Positions 24,367 through 36,600 of a DNA stretch of 64,000 bases are shown in pieces. The notes beneath the pieces were generated by a model. That model did not search any database, was not told the origin of the DNA, and saw only the letters and a list, made by a program, of their open reading frames with translations. Numbering within the stretch: position 1 is the stretch's first letter; every line of letters starts with the position of its first letter. The stretch is taken from assembly GCA_016647705.1 (NCBI GenBank), contig CM028328.1, positions 52,437,647 to 52,501,646 on the forward strand, given 5' to 3'. Origin of the DNA: Eucommia ulmoides (taxonomy: Eukaryota; Streptophyta; Magnoliopsida; Garryales; Eucommiaceae). The position numbers were made by a program, and so were the translations under genes.

Positions 24367-26371
24367 TGTAAGACCCTATTTTTGCATGTGCATATTTCTA
24401 ATTGCATTTAAGAACATTTGAAAAATAATAGGGTCTATTGTGACATTTAAATTTTACCTTAAAAAATTTAAGGGTTATATGGTATTTAAAAGTTTGAGTT
24501 TAAAAACTTTGGGTGTTAAGTGTAATTTTGATTTTGACTTTTAAAAGTATAGGGATTATTAAGTTATTTAAAATATAATTTTAAGAACTTTTGAGATATA
24601 ATTATGATTTTTGTTATATTTTTGGATTACTTGTGTAAATAGTTAAAAAAAATTAATTACAAAAAAAGAAAAAAAAAATTGTGTGTGTGTGTGTGATGTG
24701 TTGTCTTCTTAAAGAGACATGTGTATATAGGGAAAAAAAAAATAACAATAAATAAACAAATTAAGTGGAGCTTATATATATATTGGATTTATATTTAATT
24801 TTGAAGAATTTAATTTAAAGTAAAAAACATAAATTTTATTATAATGATATTTTTGATATTCCATTGCCTATTAATATTGTTAATAGTTAGTTAACATTTT
24901 TCTTTGTAGTTAAATTATTAATTGATAAATTTTACAAATGTAACTATAATAAATTAGTTGTAAAATTAAAATTGGGTTGAGAAAATAGAACGCTTAATAT
25001 TAATAAATTTTATATAATTAGCAAAAATTGGGAATACATTGGGTATTTTTATAAATATACCTAATTTGTGAAGAATTCAATTTAAAATAAAGATCATAAA
25101 TTTTATTAAAATGATAATTTTTAGTATTCTGTTGATTAATAAATATTATTAACAGTTGGTTAATATTTTTCTATAGATTAAATTATTAATTGGAAAAAAA
25201 TTGTAATTATTGTTATAATATTTTTGTATAATTTGGGAATGAGAAAAATTGTGTTTTAGTGTCATGTATTTTATGTCATATAAGATTTATTTAGTCAAAT
25301 TCTTAGTTTAGGTCCTATTGTTGTCAGGTTCACAAGCGATGCCCACTACGTCAGTATTTCGACGATAACGTAATTTTTTAGGTGAGTGTATTATCTTCTA
25401 TGTAAATTATCAAATTATATTTTTGTACTAAATTATGAAAAAGAAAAGATTTATTAAAATGAACGATTTTATAACGTTATAGGGATCAAGTAAATTTTTA
25501 AATGTGGAAAGTGACTTTTATTATTATTCTGTTATGTCATAGTGTGATCCTGACAGGTGGGCATACCCTGTGGGATGTTGTTGATCATAACAGAAGGGCA
25601 TGTCTTGTAGGACGTTATGTTGTGACTCGATAGGAGAGCATGTCTTACGTGTGGTTGACATATATATCATTGTTGTTGTTGATTATCATTATGATATGGT
25701 GGTTTATACTATGTGTTGGCTTTTACCATTGAAAATATTGAATGACCCTAACACTGATGACAATTTTCGATTGCACAATTGTACAGGTTATGGTACCATC
25801 ATAACTCCCGATCGTGAGGTAATGATCTTATGGCTAGTAGAGAAAGTATGTTTGTGGTATTTTATTATATAAAAAGTAACTTGATCAGTTAATTTTTATT
25901 CAGTTGCTTTATTTTGATAATATCAGGATTTTGATATTACTCAGTGGGTGTGGTTATATTCTATTTTGAAAATAGGTGTTTTATAAATATGCTTGAATCA
26001 TAAATTATTTTTATATTACGTAGACAGTATACCGATAAAAATATTTTACCTCAAGTAAATTAGCTAGAGACGGGTCCACTACTAGCGCTTGATAGAGTTA
26101 GATGATGTAGTGGGTTTTTTTAGGTTGTCAGGACAATTGTTGGAAGTGAGTAGTTTGGACTTTTTATAATTTTGTTACCAAATAGTCGATTGTATATAAC
26201 CGCTAAATTTTAAGTTGGTAGAATACTTATATTTTCAAAAAAACAAAATCTATATCAGTGAATAGTTTATATATATATTATTATTATTATTATTTTATTT
26301 TATTTTGGTTGGTCAGGTAACATCAAGTCGCACCTGACCTCTAGTGTTGGGGTCAGGGGTGGGATATGACA
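24367..26371 (+). mobile_element. Solo LTR, chromovirus type, 2.0 kb
   Basis: It starts TGTAAGACCC and ends GGGGTGGGATATGACA, flanked by TAAAC (24362-24366) and TAAAT (26372-26376), a 4/5 duplication. The centre is a very AT-rich block, including a duplicated ~230-bp unit around 24790-25230 (AATTTTGAAGAATTTAATTT and AATTTGTGAAGAATTCAATT). Two CTGACAGGTGGGCATACC-like repeats at 25550-25640 resemble the CCTGCAGG/GACAGG repeats at 10868-11003. ORFs inside are not convincing. Confidence 0.75.
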
Positions 26372-26700
26372 TAAATATTATCGAAAACGGTGAATACAAC
26401 AAGAAATGATAAATATGAATTTAGAAATGAATACCAAATCATCAATTGGAAAAGAGTTACAAAAAATTAAGACCAATAGAAATGAATTACTTGATGCCAA
26501 GAACCAACTCCCTGAAATTTTAGCCCAATTGAAATTTAAATCGTCGTTCAATCGTCAAGCCGAATTAGCTCACTCTTATCTTCCTTCTCTCTTTACCCAC
26601 TATCGCACCCAATTAATTCTTGTTTCTTGTGCTCTCAAAAAAGGGGTTGCTACTCACTGCCACATATGATGTCAACTCTATTGTTGCATAAATGGATAAA

Positions 26701-28905
26701 AACCCAAATGAGCTTCATTTTGTTTTCTTTTTTTTAATTTATAAGAAAAATTTATTATATAGTCCTTAACAGAGATATAAATCGAAAAATAGACCACCAA
26801 CTAGCATAATAACGTTTTTAGTCCTCAGAGTTTCTTAGAAAATAGTCATTCGTTTTTTTATCATCTTTTTTTTATTATTTACGTACAATGTCATTTTGTT
26901 AAAAATCAAGACGTAAAAACTCACATTTTTATTCTTTTTTTAAATACATTTTAATGTATTTTCATTCTGATTTCACTATTGTGAATATTTATTGTTCTTT
27001 AGATAACAGATCGACAAAATATAAACTCGATATGAACCTTAACCAAAACTACCCGAAATCCAAAAAGTTTAAAAAAAAACAAACAAACAAACTAAGATCA
27101 ATGAAAAATAAATCGATGTAAAATTTTATTAAACCACATGAACATTCATCCAAAACACCACGAACAACAAAAATCAAGACATCAAAAACCCCATAAGATC
27201 AACAACAACAAAATCAATATAAACATTGACTAAATTTGGGATTTCCTAGGTCAAAGAGAGATAGAGAGTAAATCCCATATCAAAGGGAGAGAGAGCAAAA
27301 CACAATCGAACAGCAAGCGGCAAACGGCAACAACGAACATTCAATGAAAAAAACAGCATGAACATTCACAAGAAAACAAAAAAAAACATTTTAACAAATC
27401 CAAAACATATCACAATTTATGTTGAACAAAATCAACACGAGATCATTCACAAATAAATAAACAACCAATTCCACCAAAACCTACAAAAACCAAACAAGTC
27501 AAAAATCAAAATCAGCACACAACATTCCAAAAAAATAAAAATAAAAACTAACAACAAAATTAACCCAAAATGACAATCAGAGAACACCCAGATCTGAAAA
27601 ATTCCAGATTTGAATTTTTCAGATCTGGAATTTTCCAGACCAGAGAAAGAGAGAGAAGGGGAGAAAGAGGTGATGGTGGCGAAGATATAGAGCATAAAAA
27701 TGAGAAGGAGAAAGATAGTTGAGAGAAATTCAGATCAATTGGTGCTAATCATCGATCGTATCAAAAAACTAGATTCACCATATTTGTCGGCATCGGCATC
27801 TTTAAGCCATCTTTCACGCTCGCAATCAACCCTGGCTGCGCCGAACGAACGGCGGTCACGGCTGTGGACAAACGGCCAACAACCTTGCCGTTGCTTATCA
27901 GAATATCAACAGCCACGAGTTCCCTTTGCTAATGGCTACCCCAACAAGGCAAATACCTTTGGACAGTTCTAGGTTTCCGGCCTATGAACTTGTTAATTTG
28001 CAAGAACTTCCCCTAATTTGTTCTGTAATTGGAGAACAATTACCCTCAATCCATCACATGCACTTCAATTCCAAACAATTTCATCCCTAAATCATGGAGA
28101 GAGAGAGAGAGACGGAGAGAGAGAGCGGTTGAGTGATTCAATTCCAAACAATTCCATCGCTAAATCATGGAGAGAGAGAGACAGAGAGAGAGAGAGCGGT
28201 TGAGTGATATAATGGATTAGGGTTAGGGTTTAATATAATACATATTGATATAAGGGTACGATTGTCTCTCCACTTTTATTTTTAACTATCTAAAGACTAA
28301 ATACTAAAAAATATTAAGAAGATAATTAAATAATAATGTTTTTCTTTAAAAGATTTATTAAAGAGAAAAAATGTGAAATTTAGGTTAAACAATAAAAATT
28401 CCATTAAATAAACTCAAATAGATTTTTCTTTTATTTCTTCTCTTAAGGCACAAGTGGTCTTTTGGGTTAGGTCCAACACCATATAGATTGGACCTACCTA
28501 ATAATTTTAAATCTATTTTATATATATTACTCTTTTCTATTTATTTATTTATAATTTTACCTATGGTACACACTCAAGAGAAGCACACACTTACATAATC
28601 ATGTATGTATTTTTATTTTTATTTTTGTTTACATTCAAACTTTATGTTTTATACTTTTAATTATTTTTTGGAAGTTTGTTATAACAATTAATGATTTGAT
28701 GATTTGGTTTTGATTTTGTTTGAAATTTATGTTTTATATATTAGTTATATTTTTTTGTTTACAATTTTATGCATTGTTAGTAAATCATAATTACAATAAA
28801 TAAAATTTAAAAAAACTTAATGGGATGTGCTTTTGTCGATTTGGTTTTGCTTTTATACAAATTTAAACAATTCAATTTTAAAGTCGAGTTTTAGAAATTT
28901 GGTAG
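26701..28905. other. AT-rich spacer without a recognisable gene
   Basis: It contains a dyad around CCAGATCTGAAAAATTCCAGA (27590-27645), a GA-rich tandem duplication (28063-28212) and a two-unit telomere-like TTAGGGTTAGGG at 28216. A 90-codon ORF at 27700-27972 and an 87-codon ORF at 26406-26669 show no family resemblance and no splice context, so I do not call them genes. Confidence 0.5.
28063..28212. repeat. ~75-bp tandem duplication with GA microsatellite
   Basis: CAATTCCAAACAATT(T/C)CATC, AAATCATGG, a GAGAGA run and CGGTTGAGTGAT occur twice head to tail. Confidence 0.8.
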
Positions 28906-29497
28906 TAGGAGTGTACAGTGGGTGGGTTGGGGAGGTTTAGGCCAAAATTGCGGACCAAACTAATATTAGGCGGATTGGGTAAATTTAAACCGTGGACTGC
29001 CCAATGATGTGCGGATTACGGGAGTTGAATTGTGCGGGTTGGCTATTTTAAATCATGAGTTACCCAATAGTGTGCGGGTTGGACCTATTTTCGGGTTTGG
29101 CTGATTAGAGTCATGGATTGCCGAAGTATTTTGGGGTTAGGCCTTGAAATATAATAAATATTATTAAAAAGAAAAATCATTACATTACTAAAACTTGTAG
29201 AAAAATTGTCACAAAATTACAATAACACAAAACAAGAAAAAACCTATAATGTAATTTGTAAAGTATCACAAAAATAGAAAAAATAAAATAAGCATAAATA
29301 ATAAAGTCTAAAACGGCGTCGTTTTGTGTCTACTTAGGCAGTCGGGATGGACCTGTAAGAACATGGGTCAAAATGTAACTTGCCCATACATGTGCGGGTT
29401 TTAGGGTTTAACATCTGTACAATGCGCAGGTTAGTGTTGGACGATTTTTTTTTTTATGCGGGTTTAGGGGTTTGGCCCGATCTGCTGCACACCCCTA
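28906..29497. mobile_element. hAT-type MITE
   Basis: Inverted ends TAGGAGTGTACAG and CTGCACACCCCTA (TAGGGGTGTGCAG on the minus strand) are flanked by 8-base copies TTTGGTAG (28898-28905) and ATTGGTGG (29498-29505), 6/8 identical. Eight-base duplications and TAGGGGTG ends are typical of hAT elements. It has no coding capacity. A dyad AAAACGGCGTCGTTTT sits at about 29312. A partial relative is at 59545-59900. Confidence 0.75.
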
Positions 29498-29940
29498 ATT
29501 GGTGGTTTATGATTTGATTTTAGGTTTGCTATAAATTTAACGATTTTGATTTTGATTTCTAGTGAAACGGGCCAAAAACCGATCTATTACCATCCCTAAT
29601 TGTTACACCAGGGTGAGTGTTAAGTAACTAGGTGTGTATGAAGCATTAAATAATAAAATAATTGTAGTATAACATAACATTGCTATAACTTCTTGTAAGA
29701 AAGAGAGCAGGGTATGGCCAATGGGAGTATGAGCTGGGGGCTGGTCCGTGATTGCGGCAGGGGCAGGGGCAGGGGCAGGGGGGTGGTTGGCGGAAGTTAC
29801 AGGGTGAGGGAGGGTTAAGGGTGGGGGGTAGGTAGTGTAATTTTATTAAATAAAAGGGGTAAAAAGATATTTTCAAAAATTATTTCTAATAAGAGTAAAA
29901 TATTAACTTTTTGGACATGTCACTTTTTATGTAATTACTG

Positions 29941-30459
29941 GCTTTTGATAACTATTTCTGTTTCCATTCCATTCCAGCAGTGGGATAAGATGAGATGAGA
30001 GATTTATTTTTTTCTTGGGAGTAGAATCGTGTTTGGTAACGATAATTTTTTATTTTTTTTTTGGAAGAGAATTGTGTTTGGTAACGATTTTATCCTATAA
30101 TCAATTTTATTTTTTTTTTTGAGTTTTTTTTTTTTTTTTTTGGCCTGGCGGCGGCGCTGACGACTGGCGGGTGGGTGAAGGTGGCGGACGGACGGCGGTA
30201 GGCGGTGACCGGCGATGGTCACCGGAGATGGCCTCCGCCGGCGGACGGCGACGGACGGATAAACAATCAAATTGGTTTTAAAAATGGAATGAGAATTATG
30301 AGGAATAATTTTTTTTTGTTTTTTATTTTTTTTTAAAAAAAATGGCACAATTTTTAAATGGGAATGGAATAAGAACGAAAACAAAAATTACGGAACGCTA
30401 TTCCCAAAAATTTAGGAATGGAATGAGAAATTCTTGAATAGAAACGGTTACCAAACGGC
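29941..30459. mobile_element. MITE-like foldback element upstream of RPC4
   Basis: Its ends resemble the family in the RPC4 introns: TGATAACTATTTCTGTTTCC at the left and GAAACGGTTACCAAACGG at the right, an imperfect inverted pair. The interior has poly-T runs and a GC-rich GGCGG/CGGACGG block (about 30140-30260). It ends about 27 bases before the putative RPC4 TATA box. Confidence 0.55.
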
Positions 30460-30485
30460 TGTGCGACCAAAATCATATCAATTGT

Positions 30486-30495
30486 TATATATAAA
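30486..30495 (+). promoter_or_regulatory. Putative TATA box of RPC4
   Basis: TATATATAAA lies 182 bases before the start codon and between the upstream MITE and the first exon. The transcription start was not determined. Confidence 0.4.
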
Positions 30496-30667
30496 CATGT
30501 TTATTTTCGTGCAGTGACATGTATGGTGAATCTGTACGGTGGCAAGCCACTCTAATATTCTGCAGCAGGTCTACGGATCGAATTCTACTTCCACTCATAT
30601 CTTCATCGCTTTTTCGCCCTGGTCGTCGTCGTCTTCTTCGCCAAACCACCTGGATTTTTGCACCGCC

Positions 30668-33600
30668 ATGGATCCAGATCCGCGCTCTCCTAGTCCCAGA
30701 AAGGTCTGTTTTCAGTTAATATGTACAATTTCCAACATCCTGTATTTCCAACTAAACAATTCGCAATCGAATTTCGCTATTATCAAACCCTAATTTCTTA
30801 TCGTTTTTCTTTTTCCTGAAATTTCGCAGGTTAGATTCGCTCCAAAAGGACCTCCTCGAAGGAAAGCGACTGTATCTTCCACCGCGCCTAAATCGTAATT
30901 CTCTTGAATTTCCCGCTCTTCTTAGGTTTTTTTCCCCCCGTTTTCTGCTCAGTTTGTAGGAAACGATGTCAAATTCTGTGTTTACAGGGAAGTGAACGAT
31001 ATCAATAATGCTGCTCGTGATGATCATGCTGCTCAGGAGGATGCTTATCTTCTTCAGCGATTCAAAGTAACTCTCTCTCTTCTCTCTCTCTCTCTCTCTG
31101 ATGCTTCTTGATGATGTTCTTCTCGAAATTGTGACGTTTCGATCCGTTAGTGAAAGGAGAATCGATAATTGAATCTTGAAATTTTTTGTTCTTGTTAGAC
31201 GGATCGTGAATACAAGTGTTGTTTCTTCTGAATTTTGAGAGATTTTGGAGAGAAATGATGGTGCAATGATCACCATTCTCATTTGATGAACGAAATAAGC
31301 TCTCGATAATAACTGTTCGAAACTAATTCAGTTAATGAATAAATTAAATTCAATTTTTTAATTAAACTTATTTATTAAATAAATAAATTTAAATTTGACT
31401 CATTATGAAAAAATTATAAATTTATTCTTTATAATTCTTATATTTGATTGGTCAGTAAGTTAAATATTTGAATTTTAAATTATTTTGAAGAAATAATTAA
31501 TTTTATTAAAAAACTATTATTTATATAATTTTTTCAGTATTAAAATTTAATTAATAAAATATTTATGTGTTTTAATTTAATTATTGAATATTAATAAATA
31601 GTTTGTCAGCTTTGGAAAACTATGTGTGTTTTTGTTCCCAGAAAACTTGGAACATAGGCAAAAATGTGGGATCAATTCTGTCATGTTCACTAAAATTTTC
31701 TCTAAAAATCTGGGAGCAGGACAAAATCAGATTTTTGTTGCCATATTTCTGTATCTGTTCCCAAAAAAGATGGGGACGAAAATAGAAGTTTTTGTAACAG
31801 AAACACTAAATGAAGGGTGTGATAGTGATTTCACAAAGTCAGATTTAATCCGTATCACTATGACATAATCCTGGAACTTCTCTCCAATTCAATCATGAGT
31901 CAGCTTTGAAAAACCATTTGTGTTTTTCATCCCGGAAAACTTGGAACATAAACGGAAATATGGGATCAACTCTGTGATGTTCCCTGAAATTTGTTCTAAA
32001 AAATCTGAGAGCAGAACAAAATCAGATCTTTTGTCTCCATATTTCTGTCTGTTCCCCCAAAAAGATGGGAACAAAAATAGAAGCTTTTGGAACAGAAACA
32101 CTAAACGAACTTCTTTCAAAAGCTTGACACATAACATAGTTGTTTTCCTTTCTTTTGATTTTGGATTTCTATTGCTTGTTGCAGGAAAAATTCCTGAGAG
32201 GAACGAAAACAGATAACAAGCGTAATTCTCTCTTACAGTGTTTGTGTGCCGCACACGTGTATTTATATATAAATTATAACTATATACTGTAGAATCCCCT
32301 ATCGATGTTAGGTCCTTCCCCCGATATCCGTTCGCAGTGGCTGAATCTCACATCGCTTTGTTACCTGATCTTATGCTATATATAAAGCCTACGGCAATCT
32401 TCATCTCCCAAGGCGTCTTTTGAGAGTGAGTTTGCTACATATACACACATATAGTTATATACCATAAACTATTTCTTTGTTACATGTGCAGCTCAAGTGC
32501 AAGTTGCATTTGGTCCTGAATCTGAGCAATCATCTTCCCGAAGCACATATAGCAAACCTAAGGAAGGGGCTAGCCATAAAAACAATGGCTTGGATTCGAA
32601 CACTGTTGGTTTACCTTTAACCGATGAAATCGGTGAAGATTGTTCGGTTTCTGTGGACGGATCGCTCGAGAAGAATAAGAAGAAGAAGAAGAAAAAGAAA
32701 GAATACATAGAACCCTGGGTAGTAATCTTCTTCAATGCTCTCTCTCTCTCCCCCCCCCCTCTCTCTTCCTTTCTCTCTCCTCTATGAGAATTTTGTTATT
32801 TGATGCAATTGCAGGATTATCATCATAGTGACTATCCTATCAGTCTTCCTTTGAGGAGGCCTTACTCTGGAGACCCTGGTAAGATAAGCAATGATCTAAG
32901 TTGGGGTTTGGTTAGTGTTTCTGTTTTTATGTTTCTACTTCCAATAAATTGGCATGGGATGGAAATTCTGTTTCCATATTGAAGTATTCCGGAAATAGAA
33001 ACATATTTGATAACGACCATTTTTTTGAAATTGTTTCTTTTAATTTATGAGAACTAAAACAAAAAACATGTATGGTGCAACATTTGTTTTCTTATTTTCT
33101 TCAAATGTATGGTGACCGGTGTGGATGGTGGTGGCCGGCAGGATTGTAGTGGGAATAGTTTTGTGGGAGTAGGAATCAACACTTTTATGTTTCTATGAGT
33201 TTTAAGAAATTCATGAAATAGTCCTAAATTACTCCCAAAATTTTGGGAACAATAACGTGTTTAACAAACAGGTTTTTTGTACATTAATACCAAAATTTTG
33301 GGAGCAGGAATAAGAATCAGAGAACAGAAACAATAACCAAACGGATTTATATCATAAATCACCCAGGCCATTCTATTTATCCTATAAAACTAATTATTTA
33401 AGATAATTAATTGAAATTTATAAATTTAAATTAGGTAAAATTAATTTGTATTTAAATAATAGGGAAACTTTTTGAAAGGTCCCAAAATTCTAAAAATAAC
33501 TTTCTAAGGACAATCATGTGTAAAAAAATTATTGTTACGAATTTCATAAAGTGGTATTTTTATGAGACGGGACTTTTGGGCAAATTTCCTTAGAAGAAGT

Positions 33601-36600
33601 CATTGATAAGTTACAAATCACTATATAATTTTTTTATATGATGCTGAATTTAAATTTTATTGATTTTTGCCTCTAGAACTTCTTGATGAAGCTGAATTCG
33701 GGGATAAAGCAGATTTGGGGTGTGATGAGAATTTGATTAACGCTGCTTCGGAGCTTGGGCTGCGGGTGAGTAATATGATTAGAAGATAAATTTGCTAGTG
33801 TTTGTTTGTGTTTCTGTTCCCAAAAAACTTGGAACTTAAACTTCAAATCTGTGAACAAATAATTCTGTTGTTCCCAAAAAATAAAAAGGAGCAGAACAGA
33901 AACATTTTATTTATTTTTCAGTATTTCTGTTTTATGTTCCCAGAATGGGAACAGAAACGTAAGTTTGGAAACAGAAACACTTGACAAACGGATTGTAATT
34001 TCAGTGACAAATGCGCTAAATGATTGATGGATGCTTGGATATGGCCAGTAATATGATGAGTTAATCGCCTTTTACCCCCTTGTACTATTGTCTGGTGTCA
34101 TTTTAACCCCTCTACTTTAAAAACCTACACATGAACCCTTCTACTTTTGACTAGAGGGAGAAATTCACATTTTATTCAAAACAAAATATATAAAATGACT
34201 TAATTGCCTTTAATTTATTAATTTAAATTCATTATTTAATGGTAATAAAAGAGAAAAATCAAGATTTTCTCTCTGGCTCTATTTTTCTTTTCTTTTTTGG
34301 GGATAAACAATGTTAAAATTAAAATAAGGGGCATTTTTTGTCCATTTTATGTAAAATTTAGATGGAATATTTAGTTTCATTCATTTTGTAACATATTCTG
34401 TTAGATTAAGAAAAAAGTTATTTTTTGAATTTATTATAAATGAACAGGGGTAGTGTAGGTAAATCAAAATATAAGGGGGGTAAAAGGCAATTAACCCTAA
34501 CATGACAAGTTTTGCAGTAATAAGGTGGGGTTTGATTTCATTTTCCGTTCTGAAAAACTTAAGAACAGAAACAGAATTCTGGGAACAAACAATAATTTTG
34601 TTCCGAGACTGTTATAAAAATCTAGGAGAGGAATGGGAACAGAAACACTTGACAAACAGTGCCTAATAGAAGTGAAATGATTGATGGACAGGAACAAAAT
34701 GATGAAGTACAGATGCTTTTCCTCCAGCTTCCAAAGACTATCCCTTCTTTCAACAGCACTGCCTCTACAAGTGGGGAACAGAAATCTTCAGAGAGTAGAA
34801 AGGGGAAGGAAATCATGGGCAGCTCCGAATCGAGTGGGGAAGGAATTGATTTTCCGAGGCGAAGGGACAATGTTTCAAAGAAAGGGCGCAGTTTGGAGGA
34901 GTTGCCGGCGGGTTATATGGGCAAAATGTTGGTTTACAAGAGTGGAGCCATCAAGTTGAAACTTGGAGATACACTCTATGATGTGAGTCTTATCTGTTAC
35001 CTTTCTGATCTTTTTAGTATTTATATTTCCAAAGAACTTGGAACAAAAACCGAATTTTTTGGAACAAAAGAAATATGTTTTTGTTTTGTTCTCAGAATTT
35101 TGTTCTGAAAAGCTGGGAATAAAGCAAAAATGAATTTTTATTGTTCCTATATTTCTCTGTTTATTTCTGTTACTATTTTTTTTGGGAACATATAGTAATT
35201 AGGACCGAAACGGGAACACTAAACATGCGGACCTAATTTGTTTCTGTTACACTTGTTTTTGTTTCGTTTTTTTATCCCTTTATTTTCCCCAGACGATTCG
35301 GAATAAATGAGGAAAAAATTCGTTTCTGTTTCAAGTTTTGTTGGGAAGGAAAAAAGAATAAAAAAGGGTTCGTGGCACTTTTCCCATGTGGTTTGAAGTT
35401 TGATCGAATTGCATTTTGCTCCCTAGTAGTATTTTCGTAAGCACCGGAATTATGTAATATAACATAGTTACCCTTTTACCCAACCCAACACAGGAGAATA
35501 AAAGAAAAGGAAAAATAGGACAAATGAATATTATCTGTCCTGACCCGTCCTGGTCTGGGGTACAAATATCAATTAATATTAAATAATTTATTAATTTTGA
35601 TGTTTTGAGGTTTGACTCGGAAATATAACTGTTGCACTTTTCTCTAAATCACAGAGGGTAAATGCTTTTGAAAATACTACATGTGAGTAAAGTGCAATTC
35701 TATCAAACTAGATAAAGTGACATTAACACTAAAAACAGTCAGATTACCATTTTCCAAAGTTTTTTCAGCCATGTAACTTGAGTTGCTTTTGAAGTGGTAA
35801 TTTAAGGTGCCCTTCGTTTAGAGGTTTTTTTTTTTTTTTTTTTCTCCTTTTTTTTCCTGGAAAAGATATGAGGACAAAACTGTTTCTGCTCCAATTTTTC
35901 TGGGAACTGAAAAAAAAAACAAAAAAAGAAAGGAATATTAAACAGAGGGCATATTAGCATTTGGTCAGTGTTTCTGTTTTTCTTTTTCTACTTCCAATAA
36001 ACTGGGATAAGATGAGAACTCTATTTTCGTTTTGAAGTATTCCGGAAATAAAAACGTGTTTGGTAATGACTATTGTCTTGCAATTATTTCTTGGGTATTT
36101 TATCATGGACTTCAAGGCCCGTTACTAATTCATTCTCATACCCATATAGTCATTTAAGTTTAGAAAAAAAAACTCAATTAACATATAATAATTATTTGTT
36201 GTACAGTAATATTTATATCTTTTCATTCATTATGTTGTTGTTGATATTGTTGTTGTACAGTAACATTTGCACTCTCTCATTCATTATGTTGCTATTAATA
36301 TTGTTGTTAGGCAATAACATTTACATCTCCCCATTAATTATGTTGCAATTGATATAGTGAGAAAATATGTATTTAGGTTTATCTTAAATAATAAATATAT
36401 AAGTAGTGTTTTCTCAATATGGGCTTGCGAGTGGTGGTCCATTTTAATTTTAATGGTAAAAGTGGGGTTCTCTCAATTTTTTTTTTAATTTATGAGAATA
36501 GAAACAAGAAACATGTTTGGTTGCAGCATTTGTTCTTTTTTTTTTTTTTTCCTTTAGTTGTATGGTGGTCGGTGTGGTGATGGTGGCCAAAAAGGACGGT

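Larger units (their letters stand above)
23945..26700 (-). mobile_element. Remnant of a minus-strand Ty1/copia element, split by a solo LTR
   Basis: On the minus strand an LTR end TTTTCCCAACA (+ coordinate 24100) is followed by AAGTGGTATTAAGAGC, a primer site for initiator-Met-tRNA. A start codon at 24023-24021 then begins a gag-like MVKLTSANYTI that hits a stop within 12 codons. The gag is then truncated near 23965. The LTR extends right of 24100 and is interrupted at 24366 by a solo LTR. It presumably continues from 26372, but its far end could not be fixed. Confidence 0.55.

Noticed and set aside
27700..27972. 90-codon + ORF in the spacer
   Set aside because: No family resemblance, no splice sites fitting a larger gene, and flanking GA-rich and AT-rich sequence.
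28213..28232. Interstitial telomeric repeat
   Set aside because: Only about two TTAGGGT units. Too short to claim a telomere-derived insertion.
30752..31282. 176-codon minus ORF
   Set aside because: It overlaps RPC4 exons 2 and 3 and introns on the opposite strand. Composition follows GA/CT tracts; it is a shadow.
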